DNA from: Snodgrassella sp. CFCC 13594
Lineage (GTDB): Bacteria; Pseudomonadota; Gammaproteobacteria; Burkholderiales; Neisseriaceae
Direction of reading: 5' to 3'
NCBI RefSeq assembly: GCF_001590725.1
Contig: NZ_LQXR01000006.1
Coordinates: 1 to 64,000, forward strand
DNA: 64,000 nt
Part shown: piece after piece, positions 33,659 through 43,102 of the stretch
How the letters are laid out: every line of letters begins with the position of its first letter
Numbering within the stretch: position 1 is the stretch's first letter
The notes under the pieces: model-generated
Database searches by the model: none
What the model was told of the DNA's origin: nothing
What the model saw: the letters and a program-made list of their open reading frames with translations, nothing else
Program-made: the position numbers and the translations under genes

Positions 33659-34495
33659 ATGTTGTTATTGAAAAGCCGAACTGTATTGCCGGGATTCAAG
33701 CTGAGCTTGGGCATCAGCGTGCTGACTTTATCACTGCTGGTATTGTTGCCGTTTGTGATGTTGGTAATTACGGTATCCGGATTGGGCTGGCAAGGCTGGC
33801 TCAAAGTAATTACCGAGCCGCGAACGCTCTCAGCCATCTGGTTGACTTTGCGTATTTCCTTTTATGCCATGCTGGCGAATGTGGTGTTTGGTACGTTGGT
33901 GGCGTGGATTTTGGTGCGTTATCAATTTTGGGGCAAAGGGGTGGTGAATGCGTTGGTGGATTTGCCTTTTGCTTTACCCACTGCGGTGACCGGTGTGGCC
34001 TTGGCTACACTGTATGCGCCCAATGGCTGGCTGGGTCATCTATTGGCGCCACTGAACATCAAAGTGGCGTTTACGCCCATTGGTATTTGGGTGGCACTGG
34101 TGGTGGTGAGCCTGCCTTTTATTGTGCGCGCTGTGCAGCCTGTGTTAGAGGAATTGTCGAGCGAATATGAAGAAGCCGCAGCCACATTAGGTGCCTCGCG
34201 GTTGACCGTGGTGCGGCGGGTGGTGCTGCCCGAAATTCTACCGGCGTTGGTAACCGGAGCTGGCATGGCTTTTGCCCGTGCTACTGGAGAATACGGTTCG
34301 GTGATTTTCATTGCGGGGAATATTCCTTTCAAATCGGAAATTTTGCCTTTGATTATCGCAAGCAAATTTGAGCTTTTTGATATTCAAGGCGCTTCTGCAG
34401 TGGCTTTGTTTATGTTGATGATTTCGTTTGCCATCTTGTTTGCTTTGAATATATGGCAATGGCGCTTGAGTCGCCGTGCACAGGGACGCTATTGA
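33659..34495 (+). CDS. cysT: sulfate ABC transporter permease CysT
   Basis: CysT (CysU) is one of the two membrane permeases of the sulfate importer. The 278-residue product has six hydrophobic helices and the cytoplasmic EAA loop EYEEAAATLGASRLTVVRRV that contacts the ATPase. Its TGA overlaps the cysW ATG (TGATG-like overlap of one base), so the two are translationally coupled. Confidence 0.95.
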   Translation: MLLLKSRTVLPGFKLSLGISVLTLSLLVLLPFVMLVITVSGLGWQGWLKVITEPRTLSAIWLTLRISFYAMLANVVFGTLVAWILVRYQFWGKGVVNALVDLPFALPTAVTGVALATLYAPNGWLGHLLAPLNIKVAFTPIGIWVALVVVSLPFIVRAVQPVLEELSSEYEEAAATLGASRLTVVRRVVLPEILPALVTGAGMAFARATGEYGSVIFIAGNIPFKSEILPLIIASKFELFDIQGASAVALFMLMISFAILFALNIWQWRLSRRAQGRY

Positions 34496-35358
34496 TGAAT
34501 GCCAAAACCAATGAATTGATTGTGGAGCCGCGCTGGGTTCGCTTTATTCTGATTGCGGTGGCCTTGTTATTTTTAGGGCTGATGTTGGTAGTGCCCTTGG
34601 TATCGGTGTTCTGGTTCGCTTTGGAAAAAGGGTGGCAATTGTATGTGGCAGCACTCACCGACCCAGAAGCGCAGTCGGCGATTCAGCTGACCTTGATTAT
34701 TGCAGCGATTGTCGTGCCTGTGAATGCGGCAATGGGGATCGCCATTGCATGGTTGCTGACGCGTTTTGATTTTCGTGGCAAACAATTTTTGACCACATTG
34801 TTGGATTTGCCGTTTTCGGTATCACCGGTGGTGGCGGGGTTGATGTTTGTGTTGTTGTTTGGCGCGCACAGCCTTGTTGGCGGTTGGCTGGAAGCACATG
34901 GTGTACAAGTGATTTTTGCCATCCCTGGCATGGTGTTGGCAACTTTATTTGTGACGTTTCCATTCGTGGCTCGTGAGCTGATTCCCCTCATGCAAAGCCA
35001 AGGTGACAGCGAAGAGCAGGCAGCTTTGATTTTGGGCGCCAGCGGGTGGCAGATGTTTTGGCGCGTGACCTTGCCCAATATCAAATGGGCTTTGCTCTAT
35101 GGCATCATTCTGACCAATGCGCGGGCCATGGGTGAATTTGGTGCGGTGAGTATGGTGTCGGGCCACATTCGGGGCGAAACCAATACCATGCCGCTATTGG
35201 TGGAAATTTTGTATAACGAGTACAACTTTGTGGGCGCTTTTGCCGTGTCCAGCCTGCTGGCGTTGCTGGCATTGTTGACGCTGTTGTTGCAAAACCTATT
35301 GAATTGGCGCCAGCAGCGCTTGCTTGCTGCTGCCAAACGTGATGTGCGTGCGGCTTAA
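34495..35358 (+). CDS. cysW: sulfate ABC transporter permease CysW
   Basis: CysW is the second permease. The 287-residue product has six membrane helices, the segment LLDLPFSVSPVVAGLMFVLLFG and the EAA-like loop EEQAALILGASGWQMFWRV. The start is the ATG that overlaps the cysT stop; an in-frame start 14 codons earlier, inside cysT, is less likely. An uptake sequence begins at its stop codon, before cysA. Confidence 0.95.
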   Translation: MNAKTNELIVEPRWVRFILIAVALLFLGLMLVVPLVSVFWFALEKGWQLYVAALTDPEAQSAIQLTLIIAAIVVPVNAAMGIAIAWLLTRFDFRGKQFLTTLLDLPFSVSPVVAGLMFVLLFGAHSLVGGWLEAHGVQVIFAIPGMVLATLFVTFPFVARELIPLMQSQGDSEEQAALILGASGWQMFWRVTLPNIKWALLYGIILTNARAMGEFGAVSMVSGHIRGETNTMPLLVEILYNEYNFVGAFAVSSLLALLALLTLLLQNLLNWRQQRLLAAAKRDVRAA

Positions 35359-35369
35359 GGCTGCCTGAA
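35358..35369 (+). repeat. DNA uptake sequence (AG-simDUS)
   Basis: Exact AGGCTGCCTGAA starting in the cysW stop codon, between cysW and cysA. Confidence 0.8.
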
Positions 35370-35385
35370 AAGAAATGAGACTGCG

Positions 35386-36467
35386 ATGAGTATTCAAATC
35401 GAGCATTTGGAAAAACACTTTGGCGATTTTGCGGCGCTCAAAGACATTAATTTAACGGTACCTACCGGTTCGTTGACAGCGTTGTTGGGCCCATCTGGTT
35501 GCGGAAAAACAACCCTGCTGCGCATTATCGCGGGGTTGGATCAGGCCGACAGCGGTCATATTTTATTTGACGGTAAAAATGTGACCCACGAACATGTGCG
35601 TGATCGCAAAGTGGGGTTTATGTTTCAGCATTACGCCTTATTTCGGCACATGAATGTGTTTGATAATGTGGCCTTTGGTTTGCAAGTACTGCCCCGCAGC
35701 CAGCGGCCCAGTAAAGCCCAGATTGCAGAACGGGTTCAAGAATTACTCAAGTTGGTGCAATTGGATTGGTTGGCTAAAGCTATCCGCAACAACTTTCGGG
35801 TGGCCAGCGACAGCGTATTGCGTTGGCGCGGGCGTTGGCGACAGAGCCTAAGCTATTGTTGCTCGATGAGCCATTTGGGGCGCTGGATGCCAAGGTGCGC
35901 AAAGAATTGCGCCAATGGCTGCGTGAAATCCATCACACCTTGGGCATCACCAGTATTTTGGTGACCCATGACCAAGAAGAAGCGTTGGAAATGGCGGATC
36001 AACTGGTGGTGATGAATCATGGCCAAATCGAACAAGTCGGCAGCCCCGACACCCTGTATCAGCGCCCAAGCAATGTGTTTGTTACCGAGTTTTTGGGCGA
36101 AGTCAATGTGTTTGAAGATGCGCGTATTGAGCAGGGTGAACTGCATATTGGTGGTTATCATGAGCCGGTAGGCAATGGGACTGCTGAGCGGCAAAATGTT
36201 ACGGTTTATGTGCGTCCTCAGGAATTGGCCTTATTGGCTGAACCAACCCACCAAGCCATTGCGGCAGCCGTGATTGATGATGTACAAGCCATTGGACCGC
36301 AAGTTCGAGTGGGTTTGCATTATGACGATGGTCGCAAGCACGTACACGCATTGCTTTCGCCTGCGGAATGGCGCCAGCTGAATGCGCGCCAAGGTCAAAC
36401 CGTGTGGTTATTGCCGCGCCAGCTCACGGTGTTTAAGTTGCCTGAAATGGTGGAATACGTGATCTAA
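35386..36467 (+). CDS. cysA: sulfate ABC transporter ATPase CysA (one-base frameshift)
   Basis: CysA powers sulfate uptake. Walker [10 protein letters not shown] is near residue 37, the Q-loop MFQHYALF follows, then LSGGQ, Walker B LLLLDEP, the H-loop [13 protein letters not shown] and a C-terminal TOBE-like regulatory domain. The frame breaks near 35781: AAAGCTATCCG should read AAAGCTTATCCG, which restores [15 protein letters not shown]. The full protein is then about 360 residues. All catalytic motifs are intact on either side, so a missed base in a TT pair is the simplest reading. Last gene of the operon. Confidence 0.92.
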
Positions 36468-36484
36468 AACGGACTGTATTTGCG

Positions 36485-36522
36485 CGCCGCATTGGATTCA
36501 ATCAACCGTGCGGCGTATTTTT
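36485..36522 (+). terminator. terminator of the sulfate transport operon
   Basis: Stem CGCCGCA/TGCGGCG with a 17-base loop that can itself pair in part (ATTGG/ CAAT type pairing), followed by TATTTTTT. Confidence 0.7.
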
Positions 36523-36565
36523 TGGGCGCAGCCTCCCACCACTCCAGATACGCGGGTAGCATTGC

Positions 36566-36964
36566 TTAAAGGTATGTTTTTGGCAGGTCTGATGTTGGGT
36601 GGCCATTAGACTCGGTGGTCGCCGAAGGTGGGGCATGATGGATACCCCATTCGTGCATGGCCATGATCACTGTTATTAGACTTTGGCCTTGCCGTGTTAG
36701 TGAGTATTCCACTTTGGGCGGCACTTGCGCATACACTTCTCGATGCACAATGCCGTCTGTTTCCATCTCCCGCAATTGCAAAGTCAACATGCGTTGCGTG
36801 ATGTCTGGCATGAGGCGGCGCAGCTCATTGAAGCGCTGAGTGGTGTCCATTAAGTGGTACACAATCAAGGCTTTCCATTTGCCGCCAATGACTTGCAAAG
36901 TACGATTAACAGGGCAGCTTGTGGGTGTGATACCTTCGATTTTGTTTTTCTCTATTGGGTTCAT
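36566..36964 (-). CDS. HxlR-family transcriptional regulator
   Basis: HxlR/YodB-type winged-helix repressors or activators often sense electrophiles, quinones or oxidants through an N-terminal cysteine. The 132-residue product has [23 protein letters not shown], matching the family start CPV..L..IGGKW, with Cys at about residue 17, then the recognition helix region [19 protein letters not shown]. It is divergent from two pirin genes, with 160 bases in between holding repeated ATGGGTA elements, one overlapping its own start codon. The gene probably controls the pirins. No clear ribosome site precedes the ATG. Confidence 0.88.
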   Translation of the reverse strand: MNPIEKNKIEGITPTSCPVNRTLQVIGGKWKALIVYHLMDTTQRFNELRRLMPDITQRMLTLQLREMETDGIVHREVYAQVPPKVEYSLTRQGQSLITVIMAMHEWGIHHAPPSATTESNGHPTSDLPKTYL

Positions 36965-37057
36965 GGGTAATTGACAGTATAAAAAATGTGTGTACTTTTA
37001 TTTTTATGGGTAGATTATATAATAAACCCATAGAGTATGACAGTGTCTCAATGGGTA
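36963..37057. promoter_or_regulatory. repeated ATGGGTA elements, probable operator region
   Basis: The hxlR-pirin intergenic region has ATGGGTA in direct orientation at 36963-36969, 37006-37012 and 37051-37057, 43 and 45 bases apart, plus one inverted copy. The second direct copy and the inverted one form TATGGGT-N14-ACCCATA (37005-37032). TGACAGT also occurs twice (36972, 37038). A plus-strand -10 TATAAT lies inside the dyad (37018-37023); TTGACA (36971-36976) with TACTTT 16 bases on is a second candidate promoter. A minus-strand TATAAT overlaps at 37019-37014. Confidence 0.5.
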
Positions 37058-37074
37058 ATCTGAATGTAGCTTAG

Positions 37075-37086
37075 AGGTTGCCTGAA
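37075..37086 (+). repeat. DNA uptake sequence variant AGGTTGCCTGAA
   Basis: In the leader of the first pirin gene. Confidence 0.6.
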
Positions 37087-37124
37087 ACCGATGAAGAATT
37101 GCTGTCTCGAATAAGGAGAATCAC

Positions 37125-38012
37125 ATGCGTGCTGTTCGTGCCATTTATCAAAATCATCAACGCCATTGGGTAGGAGATGGGTTTTGGGTTCAGTCTTTGT
37201 TTTCCCACATGGGTGAAGACAAAGGCACCAATCCTTTTTTGCTGTTGGACTATGGAGCGCCCCATTACTTCGCGCCCCATTCAGGTCACCCACGCGGTGT
37301 GGGTGCGCACCCGCATAAAGGCTTTGAAACGGTAACCATTGCTTATCAAGGGGAAGTGGCGCATCGCGATTCCAGTGGCGGCGGTGGCGTGATTCACGAA
37401 GGAGATGTGCAATGGATGACGGCAGGCAGTGGTATTGTCCATGAAGAATTCCACTCTGTGGGGTTTAGCCAAACTGGCGGAACGCTGGAAATGGTGCAGT
37501 TGTGGGTAAATTTGCCCGCCCAACATAAAATCACCCCAGCACGATATCAGCATTTGCCTAAATCGCTCATTCCATGGGTTGATTTGTCCAATCAGGCAGG
37601 CTGGGTGCGGGTCATCGCAGGACAATATGGTGAGATGGCTGGGGCTGCTAAGACCTTCACTGAATTGAATGTGTGGGATATTTTGTTAAAAGGAGGCGCT
37701 GCCGCCACATTGGCTGTGCCCGAGACACACCAATTAAGCATGGTGGTGTTGCGGGGCGAGGCGACTTTTAATCAAAAACAAACGGCGGTGGCTGGTGATT
37801 TAGTGGGCTTTGAGCAGGATGGCGGCTCTGTGTCTATTACCGCTGGTGATCAAGACGTTAAATTGTTGTTGCTCTCTGGCGTGCCCATTGATGAGCCCGT
37901 GGTGGGTTATGGGCCTTTTGTCATGAATACGGCTGCGGAAATTCGCACTGCGTTGGCAGACTACAATCAAGGGCGTTTTGGTCACATCCACTCTGGAAAG
38001 GAGGCACCATGA
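37125..38012 (+). CDS. pirin family protein (cupin)
   Basis: Pirins are iron-containing bicupin proteins; some act as quercetin dioxygenases, others as redox-sensing partners of enzymes. The 295-residue product has the metal-binding motif GVGAHPHKGFETVTI with its histidines, then HRDSSGGGG and EGDVQWMTAGSGIVHEE, as in E. coli YhaK-like and human pirin. AAGGAG precedes the ATG. It overlaps the next pirin gene by four bases (ATGA), so the pair is coupled. Substrate unknown. Confidence 0.92.
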   Translation: MRAVRAIYQNHQRHWVGDGFWVQSLFSHMGEDKGTNPFLLLDYGAPHYFAPHSGHPRGVGAHPHKGFETVTIAYQGEVAHRDSSGGGGVIHEGDVQWMTAGSGIVHEEFHSVGFSQTGGTLEMVQLWVNLPAQHKITPARYQHLPKSLIPWVDLSNQAGWVRVIAGQYGEMAGAAKTFTELNVWDILLKGGAAATLAVPETHQLSMVVLRGEATFNQKQTAVAGDLVGFEQDGGSVSITAGDQDVKLLLLSGVPIDEPVVGYGPFVMNTAAEIRTALADYNQGRFGHIHSGKEAP

Positions 38013-38722
38013 AAACGGTTTTTCATGTGGCCCAGAGCCGTGGGGTCGCTGATCATGGCTGGTTGAGAAGCCATCATACGTTTAGTTTTGCGGGCTATCA
38101 TGATCCCAATCGAGTGCATTTTGGGGCGTTGCGGGTGATCAATGACGATGAAGTGGCTGGTGGCAAGGGGTTTGAAGCGCATCCACACCACAACATGGAA
38201 ATTATTTCGCTACCCATTTCTGGCGACTTAGCGCATCGTGACAGTATGGGGCATGCTGGTGTGATTCGATCCGGCGACGTCCAGATCATGTCGGCTGGAA
38301 CGGGTGTGGTACACAGCGAGATGAATGCCAATGCGAATATACCGGTGCAGTTTTTGCAGATATGGGTACTGCCCAATCAACAGGATGTTGAACCACGATA
38401 CGCACAGCAACGCTGGGCAGACGTGGCTCAAGCCAATGATTTTCAGCAAATCGTGTCCCCCAGAGAGGATGATGCTGGCGTGTGGTTGCATCAGCAAGCA
38501 TGGTTCTCACTGGCGCGCTGGCAAGGTAGGGTAGAAAAAACCTACACGCTTCATCGGCCTGGAAATGGAGTGTATGTGTTTGTGATTGACGGACAGGCCC
38601 GCGTCAACGATATTCCCTTGGCTAAGCGGGATGGTTTGGGCGTGTGGGAAACCGATTCATTCCGACTGAAGGTCGATGTTGCTGCAGAAATATTGTTGAT
38701 GGAGGTACCAATGGCAGTGTGA
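38009..38722 (+). CDS. pirin family protein (YhhW-like bicupin)
   Basis: The second pirin, 237 residues, resembles E. coli YhhW (quercetinase). It begins MKTVFHVAQSRGVADHGWLRSHHTFSFAGYHDP and has the metal site motif FEAHPHHNMEIISLPISG followed by SGDVQIMSAGTGVVHSE; His pairs in AHPHH and Glu in HSE are likely ligands. It is translationally coupled to the first pirin and ends 25 bases before a DUS-paired terminator. Two adjacent, only distantly similar pirins under one divergent HxlR regulator suggest a joint redox or aromatic-compound response. Confidence 0.92.
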   Translation: MKTVFHVAQSRGVADHGWLRSHHTFSFAGYHDPNRVHFGALRVINDDEVAGGKGFEAHPHHNMEIISLPISGDLAHRDSMGHAGVIRSGDVQIMSAGTGVVHSEMNANANIPVQFLQIWVLPNQQDVEPRYAQQRWADVAQANDFQQIVSPREDDAGVWLHQQAWFSLARWQGRVEKTYTLHRPGNGVYVFVIDGQARVNDIPLAKRDGLGVWETDSFRLKVDVAAEILLMEVPMAV

Positions 38723-38746
38723 AATATAGGCGAGGCAACACAACAT

Positions 38747-38782
38747 AAAGCAGGCTGCCTGAATGTTCAGGCAGCCTGCTTT
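38747..38782. terminator. bidirectional terminator, paired uptake sequences
   Basis: A perfect 17-bp stem AAAGCAGGCTGCCTGAA with a two-base loop, holding inverted AGGCTGCCTGAA copies at 38752-38763 and 38766-38777. It lies between convergent pirin and tkt genes. Confidence 0.85.
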
Positions 38783-38799
38783 GACCCTAGGATGGGCAA

Positions 38800-40782
38800 T
38801 TAAAGCACGTTTTTAACTACTTCCACCACATGCTCTGTGGTGAAGCCGAACTCTTTGAACAATAGCTCTGCTGGCGCCGATTCACCAAAGTGGTCGATGC
38901 CCACCACGGCCCCTTGATTGCCCACGTATTGATACCAGCCTGCTCGTACCCCAGCTTCAATGGCGACGCGGGGTAGCGATTCACCCAATACGCTGTTGCG
39001 ATATGCCTCATCTTGTTGGTCAAACAAGAAGGTATTGGGCATAGACACCACGCATACATCAATCCCGTCTGCAGCCAGTTGTTGTTGCGCAGCCATGGCT
39101 AAAGCCACTTCCGAACCAGTGGCAATCAAAACAGCTTGTGCCTTGCCTTTTGCTTCGCTGAGTACATAGCCGCCACGGCTGATGTTGGCCAGTTGTGCTG
39201 CGGTTCGCGTCATAAAGGGGAGCCCTTGGCGGCTGAAAATTAGGCAACTTGGGTGGTCGGTAGCCGCTGCTGCATCGGCCCAAGCTACCAACGATTCGGC
39301 AGAATCGCAAGGCCGCCATACGCTCATATTGGGAATCAAGCGCAGCGTAGCGATTTGCTCAATGGGCTGATGCGTGGGGCCGTCTTCTCCCAAGCCGATG
39401 GAGTCATGGGTGTACACGAAAATGGAATTGATTTTCATCAGAGCCGCCATGCGCAACGCATTGCGGGCATATTCGCTGAACATCAAGAAGGTGGCACCAA
39501 ATGGCTTGACGCCGCCATGCAATGTCATGCCATTGATGATGGCACTCATGCCAAATTCACGGACACCATAATGCACGTAATTACCGCTCTGTTGTGCCGT
39601 CATGGCTTGACTGTTGGACCAATCGGTGAGGTTGGATGGTGTCAAATCGGCAGAGCCACCCACCAATTCAGGCAACACCGCAGCCAAAGCCTCAATGCTG
39701 TTTTGGCTGGCTTTGCGCGTGGCTATTTTTTCACCTTTGGCGCACACATCGGCTAAGGCTGCCTGAACGTGTGCTGTAAATTGTTGCGGCAATTGGCCTT
39801 TCATGCGACGCTCAAATTCCGCCGCTTCCACTGGATACTGGTTGCGGTATTGGTCAAACAAGGCATCCCATTGTGCTTCCAATTCGGCGCCTGCGGTTTT
39901 GGCGTTCCAGTCATCGTATATTGCTTGTGGAATTTCAAAAGCAGCATAAGGCCAGTTCAAGTGTTCGCGGGTGGCGGCAATTTCCTCGTCTCCAAGCGGC
40001 GAACCGTGGGTTTTGTGACTGCCTTCCTTGTGTGCAGCGCCTTTGCCGATTTTGGTTTGGCAGCAAATCAGCGAAGGCTTGTTGGTTTCTGCTTTGGCGG
40101 CACTGATGGCGGCACGTACGGCGTCTTCATCGTTGCCGTCAACTTGGGGAACCACATGCCAACCATAGCTGGCAAAACGTTCGGGAATGTTTTCCGTGAA
40201 CCAGCCGTGAACGTCGCCATCAATGGAAATATGATTATCATCATAAAGCACAACCAGCTTACCCAAGCCTAAGGTGCCTGCTAAAGAGCATACTTCATGT
40301 GAGATACCTTCCATCAGGCAGCCGTCACCCAGGAAAACATAGGTGTGGTGATCAACAATATTGAAACCAGGTTTGTTGAACTGAGTGGCGAGTATTTTTT
40401 CCGCCAACGCCATGCCTACCGCATTGGCAATGCCTTGGCCCAGTGGCCCTGTGGTGGTTTCAACACCATCGGTGTAACCATATTCGGGGTGCCCCGGTGT
40501 CTTGCTGTGCCATTGCCGAAAATTTTTAAGGTCGTCTATGCTCAGCCGATAGCCAGTGAGATGCAACAGGCTGTAGAGCAGCATGGATGCGTGACCGTTG
40601 GATAACACAAAACGGTCACGATTGTAAAAATGGGGGTTGGCTGGATTGTGGTGTAAGAACTCACGCCATAATACAGTGGCCATTTCTGCCATGCCCATGG
40701 GGGCGCCGGGATGGCCTGAATTGGCCTTTTGCACCGCATCGATAGATAGAAAGCGGATTGCATTTGCAAGCTGGGATGCCAT
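38800..40782 (-). CDS. tkt: transketolase
   Basis: Transketolase moves two-carbon units between sugar phosphates in the non-oxidative pentose phosphate pathway. The 660-residue product begins [30 protein letters not shown], has the thiamine-diphosphate motif [12 protein letters not shown] with NH after it, and later [11 protein letters not shown]. Its length is normal for the family. An uptake sequence (39756-39767) lies inside. Monocistronic, with the DUS-paired terminator downstream and phoH divergent upstream. Confidence 0.96.
   Translation of the reverse strand: MASQLANAIRFLSIDAVQKANSGHPGAPMGMAEMATVLWREFLHHNPANPHFYNRDRFVLSNGHASMLLYSLLHLTGYRLSIDDLKNFRQWHSKTPGHPEYGYTDGVETTTGPLGQGIANAVGMALAEKILATQFNKPGFNIVDHHTYVFLGDGCLMEGISHEVCSLAGTLGLGKLVVLYDDNHISIDGDVHGWFTENIPERFASYGWHVVPQVDGNDEDAVRAAISAAKAETNKPSLICCQTKIGKGAAHKEGSHKTHGSPLGDEEIAATREHLNWPYAAFEIPQAIYDDWNAKTAGAELEAQWDALFDQYRNQYPVEAAEFERRMKGQLPQQFTAHVQAALADVCAKGEKIATRKASQNSIEALAAVLPELVGGSADLTPSNLTDWSNSQAMTAQQSGNYVHYGVREFGMSAIINGMTLHGGVKPFGATFLMFSEYARNALRMAALMKINSIFVYTHDSIGLGEDGPTHQPIEQIATLRLIPNMSVWRPCDSAESLVAWADAAAATDHPSCLIFSRQGLPFMTRTAAQLANISRGGYVLSEAKGKAQAVLIATGSEVALAMAAQQQLAADGIDVCVVSMPNTFLFDQQDEAYRNSVLGESLPRVAIEAGVRAGWYQYVGNQGAVVGIDHFGESAPAELLFKEFGFTTEHVVEVVKNVL
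39756..39767 (+). repeat. DNA uptake sequence inside tkt
   Basis: Exact AGGCTGCCTGAA within the tkt coding region, on the strand opposite to the gene. Confidence 0.85.
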
Positions 40783-41055
40783 TGGGTGTGCCTTTGGGAA
40801 GGTTGGTGTGGCTGCCTGAAAAAAGCAGCGAAAAAAGAATTGTGCACAGCAATAAGTACACGTAAAGTTAAGCCGAAATTATCCTTGCTTTGTGTTCTTG
40901 ATTCAAGCCGCATTTGCGGGGCTTGTGTGGGCTAATATACCAGCAGCGTGTCATGAATACCGACACACGTGTCATCTTTTCGTCACCTGCCCAAGTCACA
41001 CTGGGGCAGCATCTGTGAATCAAGCCGCTGCCAGCGGCACATCGGAGATAAGCGT

Positions 41056-42471
41056 ATGACACCCAATGTATCCAATCAATATGGCCGCAAATTATTTGTC
41101 CTTGACACCAATGTGTTGCTGCATGACCCCATGTGTTTGTTTCGGTTTAAAGAGCATGACATCTATATCCCCATCATTACATTGGAAGAAATGGATGCAC
41201 ATAAAAAAGGGCTCACTGAAGTAGCCCGCAATGCCCGCCAGACCAGCCGTTTTTTGGATGAATTACTGACTTCGTCGGGTGATTCTGCTTTGAAAAATGG
41301 AATTTTATTGAGTAGCACTGGACACAGTGATGCCCGCGGTAAGCTTTTCTTGCAAACAGAAATAACCGGTAGCCATTTACCTGATAGCTTGCCTGGCGAA
41401 AAAGCCGATAACCAAATTCTGGGCATCTTATTGGCCCTTTCCAACCAAATATCTGATTATGATCATGTGGCGCTGGTGTCCAAAGACATCAATATCCGCA
41501 TCAAAGCTCGTGCCTTGGGTTTGTATGCCGAAGACTACACCACTGATAAAGTTTTGGAAGATTCTGACGTGCTGTATGGCGGATGGCGAGCGTTGGACAG
41601 TCAATTTTGGTTGCGAAATGGTCATGATTTGCACTCATGGCAAGAAGGCGGCAATGTGTTTTACCGCATTCGCGGTGATGATGTGCGCAATTGGACGGTC
41701 AATGAATTGTTGTGTGACCGCAGCCAGGAAGACGAATTTTTCGCGCGGGTGGTATCAATTGATGGACAGGAAGCCGTACTACAAACAGTTAAAGATTATG
41801 CTCATGTTAAAAACAATATTTGGGGCATCACAGCACGCAATTGGGGACAAAACTACGCCATCAATCTCTTGATGGACCCCAATGTGGATTTGGTGACGCT
41901 ATTGGGCCAAGCAGGAACCGGCAAAACCTTGCTGACCTTGGCCGCTGCCTTGGCACAAACATTTGACCATAAACGCTACAACGAAATCATCATGACCCGC
42001 ATCACCATCCCCGTTGGGGATGATATTGGTTTTTTACCTGGCACCGAGGAAGAAAAAATGGCGCCTTGGATGGGTGCATTGGAAGATAATTTGGATGTGC
42101 TGACGGGTCAAGATGCTGGCAGTACCGAGTGGGCAAGGAAAGCGACACTTGAGTTGGTTAACAGTAAAATAAAAGTGAAGTCTTTGAATTTTATGCGAGG
42201 AAGGACATTTCAAAATAAATTTTTGATTATTGACGAAGCGCAAAATCTGACACCCAAGCAAATGAAAACTTTGGTCACCCGCGCAGGCAATGGCACTAAA
42301 GTAGTGTGTTTGGGCAACTTGGCTCAGATAGATTCGCCCTATCTTACCGAAGGCAGCAGTGGGTTAACGTATTTGGTTGACCGCTTTAAAGGGTGGCCAC
42401 ATTTTGGGCATATCACCATGCAGCAAGGAGAGCGGTCCCGGCTGGCTGATTACGCTATTGATATTTTGTAG
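41056..42471 (+). CDS. PIN domain-PhoH ATPase fusion (PhoH2/YlaK type)
   Basis: The 471-residue product joins an N-terminal PIN nuclease domain (about 1-150; first acidic residue in LFVLDTNVLLHDP, then LEEMD, and later ALVSKDINIRIKA) to a C-terminal PhoH ATPase (about 260-471; Walker A GQAGTGKT, Walker B FLIIDEAQN, and CLGNLAQIDSP). Such PIN-PhoH proteins have been shown in mycobacteria to act as ATP-driven RNA helicase/ribonucleases. Start MTPNVSNQYG follows GGAG; the open frame extends 29 codons further up without family similarity. Confidence 0.9.
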   Translation: MTPNVSNQYGRKLFVLDTNVLLHDPMCLFRFKEHDIYIPIITLEEMDAHKKGLTEVARNARQTSRFLDELLTSSGDSALKNGILLSSTGHSDARGKLFLQTEITGSHLPDSLPGEKADNQILGILLALSNQISDYDHVALVSKDINIRIKARALGLYAEDYTTDKVLEDSDVLYGGWRALDSQFWLRNGHDLHSWQEGGNVFYRIRGDDVRNWTVNELLCDRSQEDEFFARVVSIDGQEAVLQTVKDYAHVKNNIWGITARNWGQNYAINLLMDPNVDLVTLLGQAGTGKTLLTLAAALAQTFDHKRYNEIIMTRITIPVGDDIGFLPGTEEEKMAPWMGALEDNLDVLTGQDAGSTEWARKATLELVNSKIKVKSLNFMRGRTFQNKFLIIDEAQNLTPKQMKTLVTRAGNGTKVVCLGNLAQIDSPYLTEGSSGLTYLVDRFKGWPHFGHITMQQGERSRLADYAIDIL

Positions 42472-42510
42472 TCAACAGAAAGCGAAGCTTAGCGCGTTAA
42501 TAAAAATAGT

Positions 42511-42539
42511 TTGATTTTTTAGGTTGATCACTCTAGTAT
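42511..42539 (+). promoter_or_regulatory. possible comEA promoter
   Basis: TTGATT (42511-42516) and TAGTAT (42534-42539) with 17 bases between. Transcription would begin inside the inverted repeat at 42542-42570. Confidence 0.4.
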
Positions 42540-42541
42540 TT

Positions 42542-42570
42542 AATACCCATATGGCATTTATATGGGTATT
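42542..42570 (+). repeat. perfect 11-bp inverted repeat in the phoH-comEA interval
   Basis: AATACCCATAT, a seven-base loop, then ATATGGGTATT, followed by a T-rich tract (CATTTTTTC). It may be the phoH terminator, since it lies 70 bases after that stop. It could also be an operator or attenuator in the comEA leader. Its ACCCATA/TATGGGT half-sites match those in the hxlR-pirin region, in the opposite arrangement. Confidence 0.6.
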
Positions 42571-42612
42571 CATTTTTTCATGAGTTTGATTAACGAAGAA
42601 AGGGCGCATGGG

Positions 42613-42915
42613 ATGAAAAAGATTTTATTGAGTCTGGTGGCTTTCTTAAGCATGGCTTGGGCTTTTGCTGCGGTAAATATCAATACGGCTACGGTGCAGG
42701 AATTACAAACGCTGCCCCACATTGGCCCGACTAAAGCGAAGGCGATTGAAGATTATCGCAAACAGAACGGCCAATTTAAAACACCGGAAGACATCACCAA
42801 AGTCAAAGGCATTGGCAAAGCCACGTATGAGAAATTGAAAAATGAGATTGTGGTGGGCGGTTCGGCGGCCAAAGCCGCGCCAAAGCCTAAGGCAGCCAAA
42901 CCGGCTACGCCTTAA
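42613..42915 (+). CDS. comEA: competence protein ComEA (DNA-binding HhH)
   Basis: ComEA is a small periplasmic DNA-binding protein that pulls transforming DNA through the outer membrane. The 100-residue product has a signal peptide (MKKILLSLVAFLSMAWAFA) and two helix-hairpin-helix motifs (VNINTATVQELQTLPHIGPTKA and the KVKGIGKATYEKL segment), then a Lys/Ala/Pro-rich tail. This is the short neisserial form without the membrane anchor seen in Bacillus. The many uptake sequences in this genome fit an active competence system. A terminator follows. Confidence 0.93.
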   Translation: MKKILLSLVAFLSMAWAFAAVNINTATVQELQTLPHIGPTKAKAIEDYRKQNGQFKTPEDITKVKGIGKATYEKLKNEIVVGGSAAKAAPKPKAAKPATP

Positions 42916-42937
42916 TATAGGCAGCAGGCGTACAAAG

Positions 42938-42970
42938 AAACCGGCGTGCGAATATCCACGCCGGTTTTTG
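42938..42970 (+). terminator. terminator of comEA
   Basis: The 11-bp stem AAACCGGCGTG/CACGCCGGTTT with an eight-base loop ends in a T-run. Confidence 0.85.
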
Positions 42971-43102
42971 TGGGTGGCGGCTACAAGTGTGTTGCCATCA
43001 AACAGACGCAAATCAAACAAAAGTAAAATGTTATTTCTGCATGTCACCCACCAGCAAGCACGATCCAGTTAGAGATATCGGGTGTGGAATGGCGTATCGG
43101 TG

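Noticed and set aside
36005..36467. Separate second ABC ATPase gene after the cysA break
   Set aside because: The downstream part continues the same ATPase, with Walker B and H-loop; only one base is missing between the halves.
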